A stretch of DNA of 64,000 nucleotides from Lepidurus packardi (lineage: Eukaryota > Arthropoda > Branchiopoda > Notostraca > Triopsidae): contig JAKZAN010000046.1 of assembly GCA_023053545.1 (NCBI GenBank), positions 124,001-188,000 of the forward strand, given 5' to 3'. How positions within the stretch are numbered: position 1 is the stretch's first letter; each line of letters opens with the position of its first letter. The notes below the pieces were generated by a model. That model searched no databases. It was not told the origin of the DNA and was given only the letters and a program-made list of their open reading frames with translations. The position numbers were made by a program, and so were the translations under genes. Below are positions 63,781-64,000 of this stretch, piece by piece.

Positions 63781-64000
63781 ACGGACTGAACGAATTCCTT
63801 ACGGACTGAATGAATTCCTTACGGACTGAATTAATTTCATACGGACTGAATTAATTCATTACGGACTTAATTAATTCCTTACGGACTGAATTAATTCCAT
63901 ACGGACTGAATTAATACCTTACGGACTGAATTAAACCCTTACGGACTGAATTAATTCCTTACGGACTGAATTGATTCCTTACGGACTGAATTAATTCCTT

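Larger units (their letters stand above)
1..64000 (+). repeat. Satellite DNA array of a 20-bp monomer (about 3,200 copies)
   Basis: The window is a continuous head-to-tail array of a 20-bp monomer with consensus ACGGACTGAATTAATTCCTT. Only about 34 bp (52953-52986) cannot be read as monomer. Common single-site variants are GAATGAATTCC (adds an EcoRI site), AATACC, AAATCC, AATTTCATACGG, CATTACGG, AATCGATT, AATCCATT, CGTACTG, TACAGAC and TATGGAC. Each consensus monomer holds one CpG and one perfect 10-bp palindrome, GAATTAATTC. All monomers point the same way except the inverted 8-bp cores listed separately. Stops occur in all six frames within every 60 bp, so there is no protein gene. Both edges are inside the array. 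The architecture fits eukaryotic heterochromatin; the species and chromosomal location cannot be told from the sequence. Confidence 0.99.
42521..64000 (+). repeat. Array zone C: K and R return, with L and double H
   Basis: K monomers resume at 42541 and recur 23 times (last 63602). R variants return (near 44656, 45135, 53840, 54318, 57315, 57793, 58597, 59075). Unlike zone A, L monomers are frequent. Five double-H motifs (44044, 46780, 49172, 51304, 55966) are private to this zone. A GATCGATT subtype of K (50121, 52293, 53440, 56915, 58218) is also private to it. Large nested duplications (9186, 3475, 2132/2172, 1303/1283 bp) dominate. Confidence 0.8.

Noticed and set aside
1-64000. Protein-coding genes in the array
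   Set aside because: TGA and TAA on the + strand and TAA twice per monomer on the - strand pass through all frames every 60 bp; variant monomers keep at least one of these stops, so no credible reading frame exists.
1-64000. CRISPR array
   Set aside because: The repeats are directly adjacent with no unique spacers, and the 20-bp unit is continuous over 64 kb.
1-64000. Plasmid iterons or a bacterial replication origin (about 20-bp direct repeats, AT-rich)
   Set aside because: Iteron sets have a handful of copies beside a Rep gene; here there are about 3,200 copies, no gene and HOR structure typical of eukaryotic satellites.
1-64000. Telomeric or subtelomeric short repeat
   Set aside because: No TTAGGG-, TTTAGGG- or TTAGG-like run is present; the isolated TTAGGG at 18017 and 18582 is a point variant of CCTTACGG.
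1-64000. CENP-B box or other known centromeric protein site
   Set aside because: The monomer and its variants contain nothing resembling the CENP-B box core (TTCG with CGGG). Centromere function can be neither claimed nor excluded.
1-64000. Entire window as a synthetic or assembly concatemer
   Set aside because: A concatemer artifact would repeat one unit; here there are ordered marker haplotypes, nested duplications with private mutations and base-exact offsets explained by known indels. Local misassembly (notably near 52.96 kb) remains possible.
1-64000. Naming the species or satellite family
   Set aside because: I do not recognise ACGGACTGAATTAATTCCTT with certainty. A search of the monomer against satellite databases and genome assemblies would decide.

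Overview
The whole 64 kb window is one uninterrupted satellite DNA array with no genes. The unit is a 20-bp, AT-rich monomer (consensus ACGGACTGAATTAATTCCTT, 35% G+C), about 3,200 head-to-tail copies, all in the same orientation. Both window edges lie inside the array, so it is longer than 64 kb. An array of this length with layered higher-order repeats (HORs) points to eukaryotic heterochromatin (pericentromeric, sex-chromosome, B-chromosome or similar) in a long-read assembly. I do not recognise the monomer and cannot name the species.

No coding is possible in the regular array. The monomer carries TGA and TAA on the + strand and two TAA on the - strand, and because 20 is not a multiple of 3 each stop visits every frame within 60 bp. 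I saw no rRNA, tRNA, transposon, CRISPR, telomeric repeat or promoter.

The array is structured by diagnostic variant monomers. P is an inverted 8-bp core (CCGTAAGG in place of CCTTACGG) that creates a hairpin, about 80 copies. L is a 25-bp unit, about 44 copies, explained as P minus 35 bp. H is a 12-bp truncated unit. K is a 19-bp, EcoRI-containing unit. T carries CCTCACGGACAG, R carries CGTACTGAAGTT, and Q carries the palindrome CCGTACGG. These define four zones. A (1-12.97 kb) has K and R but no L or T. B1 (12.97-21.35 kb) is mixed. B2 (21.35-42.5 kb) has L and T but no K or R. C (42.5-64 kb) has K and R again, plus L and a double H. A T-positive, B-like island sits inside C at about 59.2-61.07 kb.

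On top of the monomers are kilobase-scale duplications with these offsets: 532, 1857, 2702, 1556, 2077/1412, 1085 (three near-identical tandem copies), 2397, 2132/2172, 9186, 3475, 1303/1283, 797 and 499 bp. Most offsets are explained to the base by whole monomers plus the known indels of K (-1), H (-8) and L (+5). The only sequence not derived from the monomer is a pyrimidine-rich stretch of about 34 bp at 52953-52986, at a breakpoint where the HOR register jumps back by about 1.1 kb. All comparisons were made by eye; offsets anchored on markers are exact to within a few bases, block edges are approximate.
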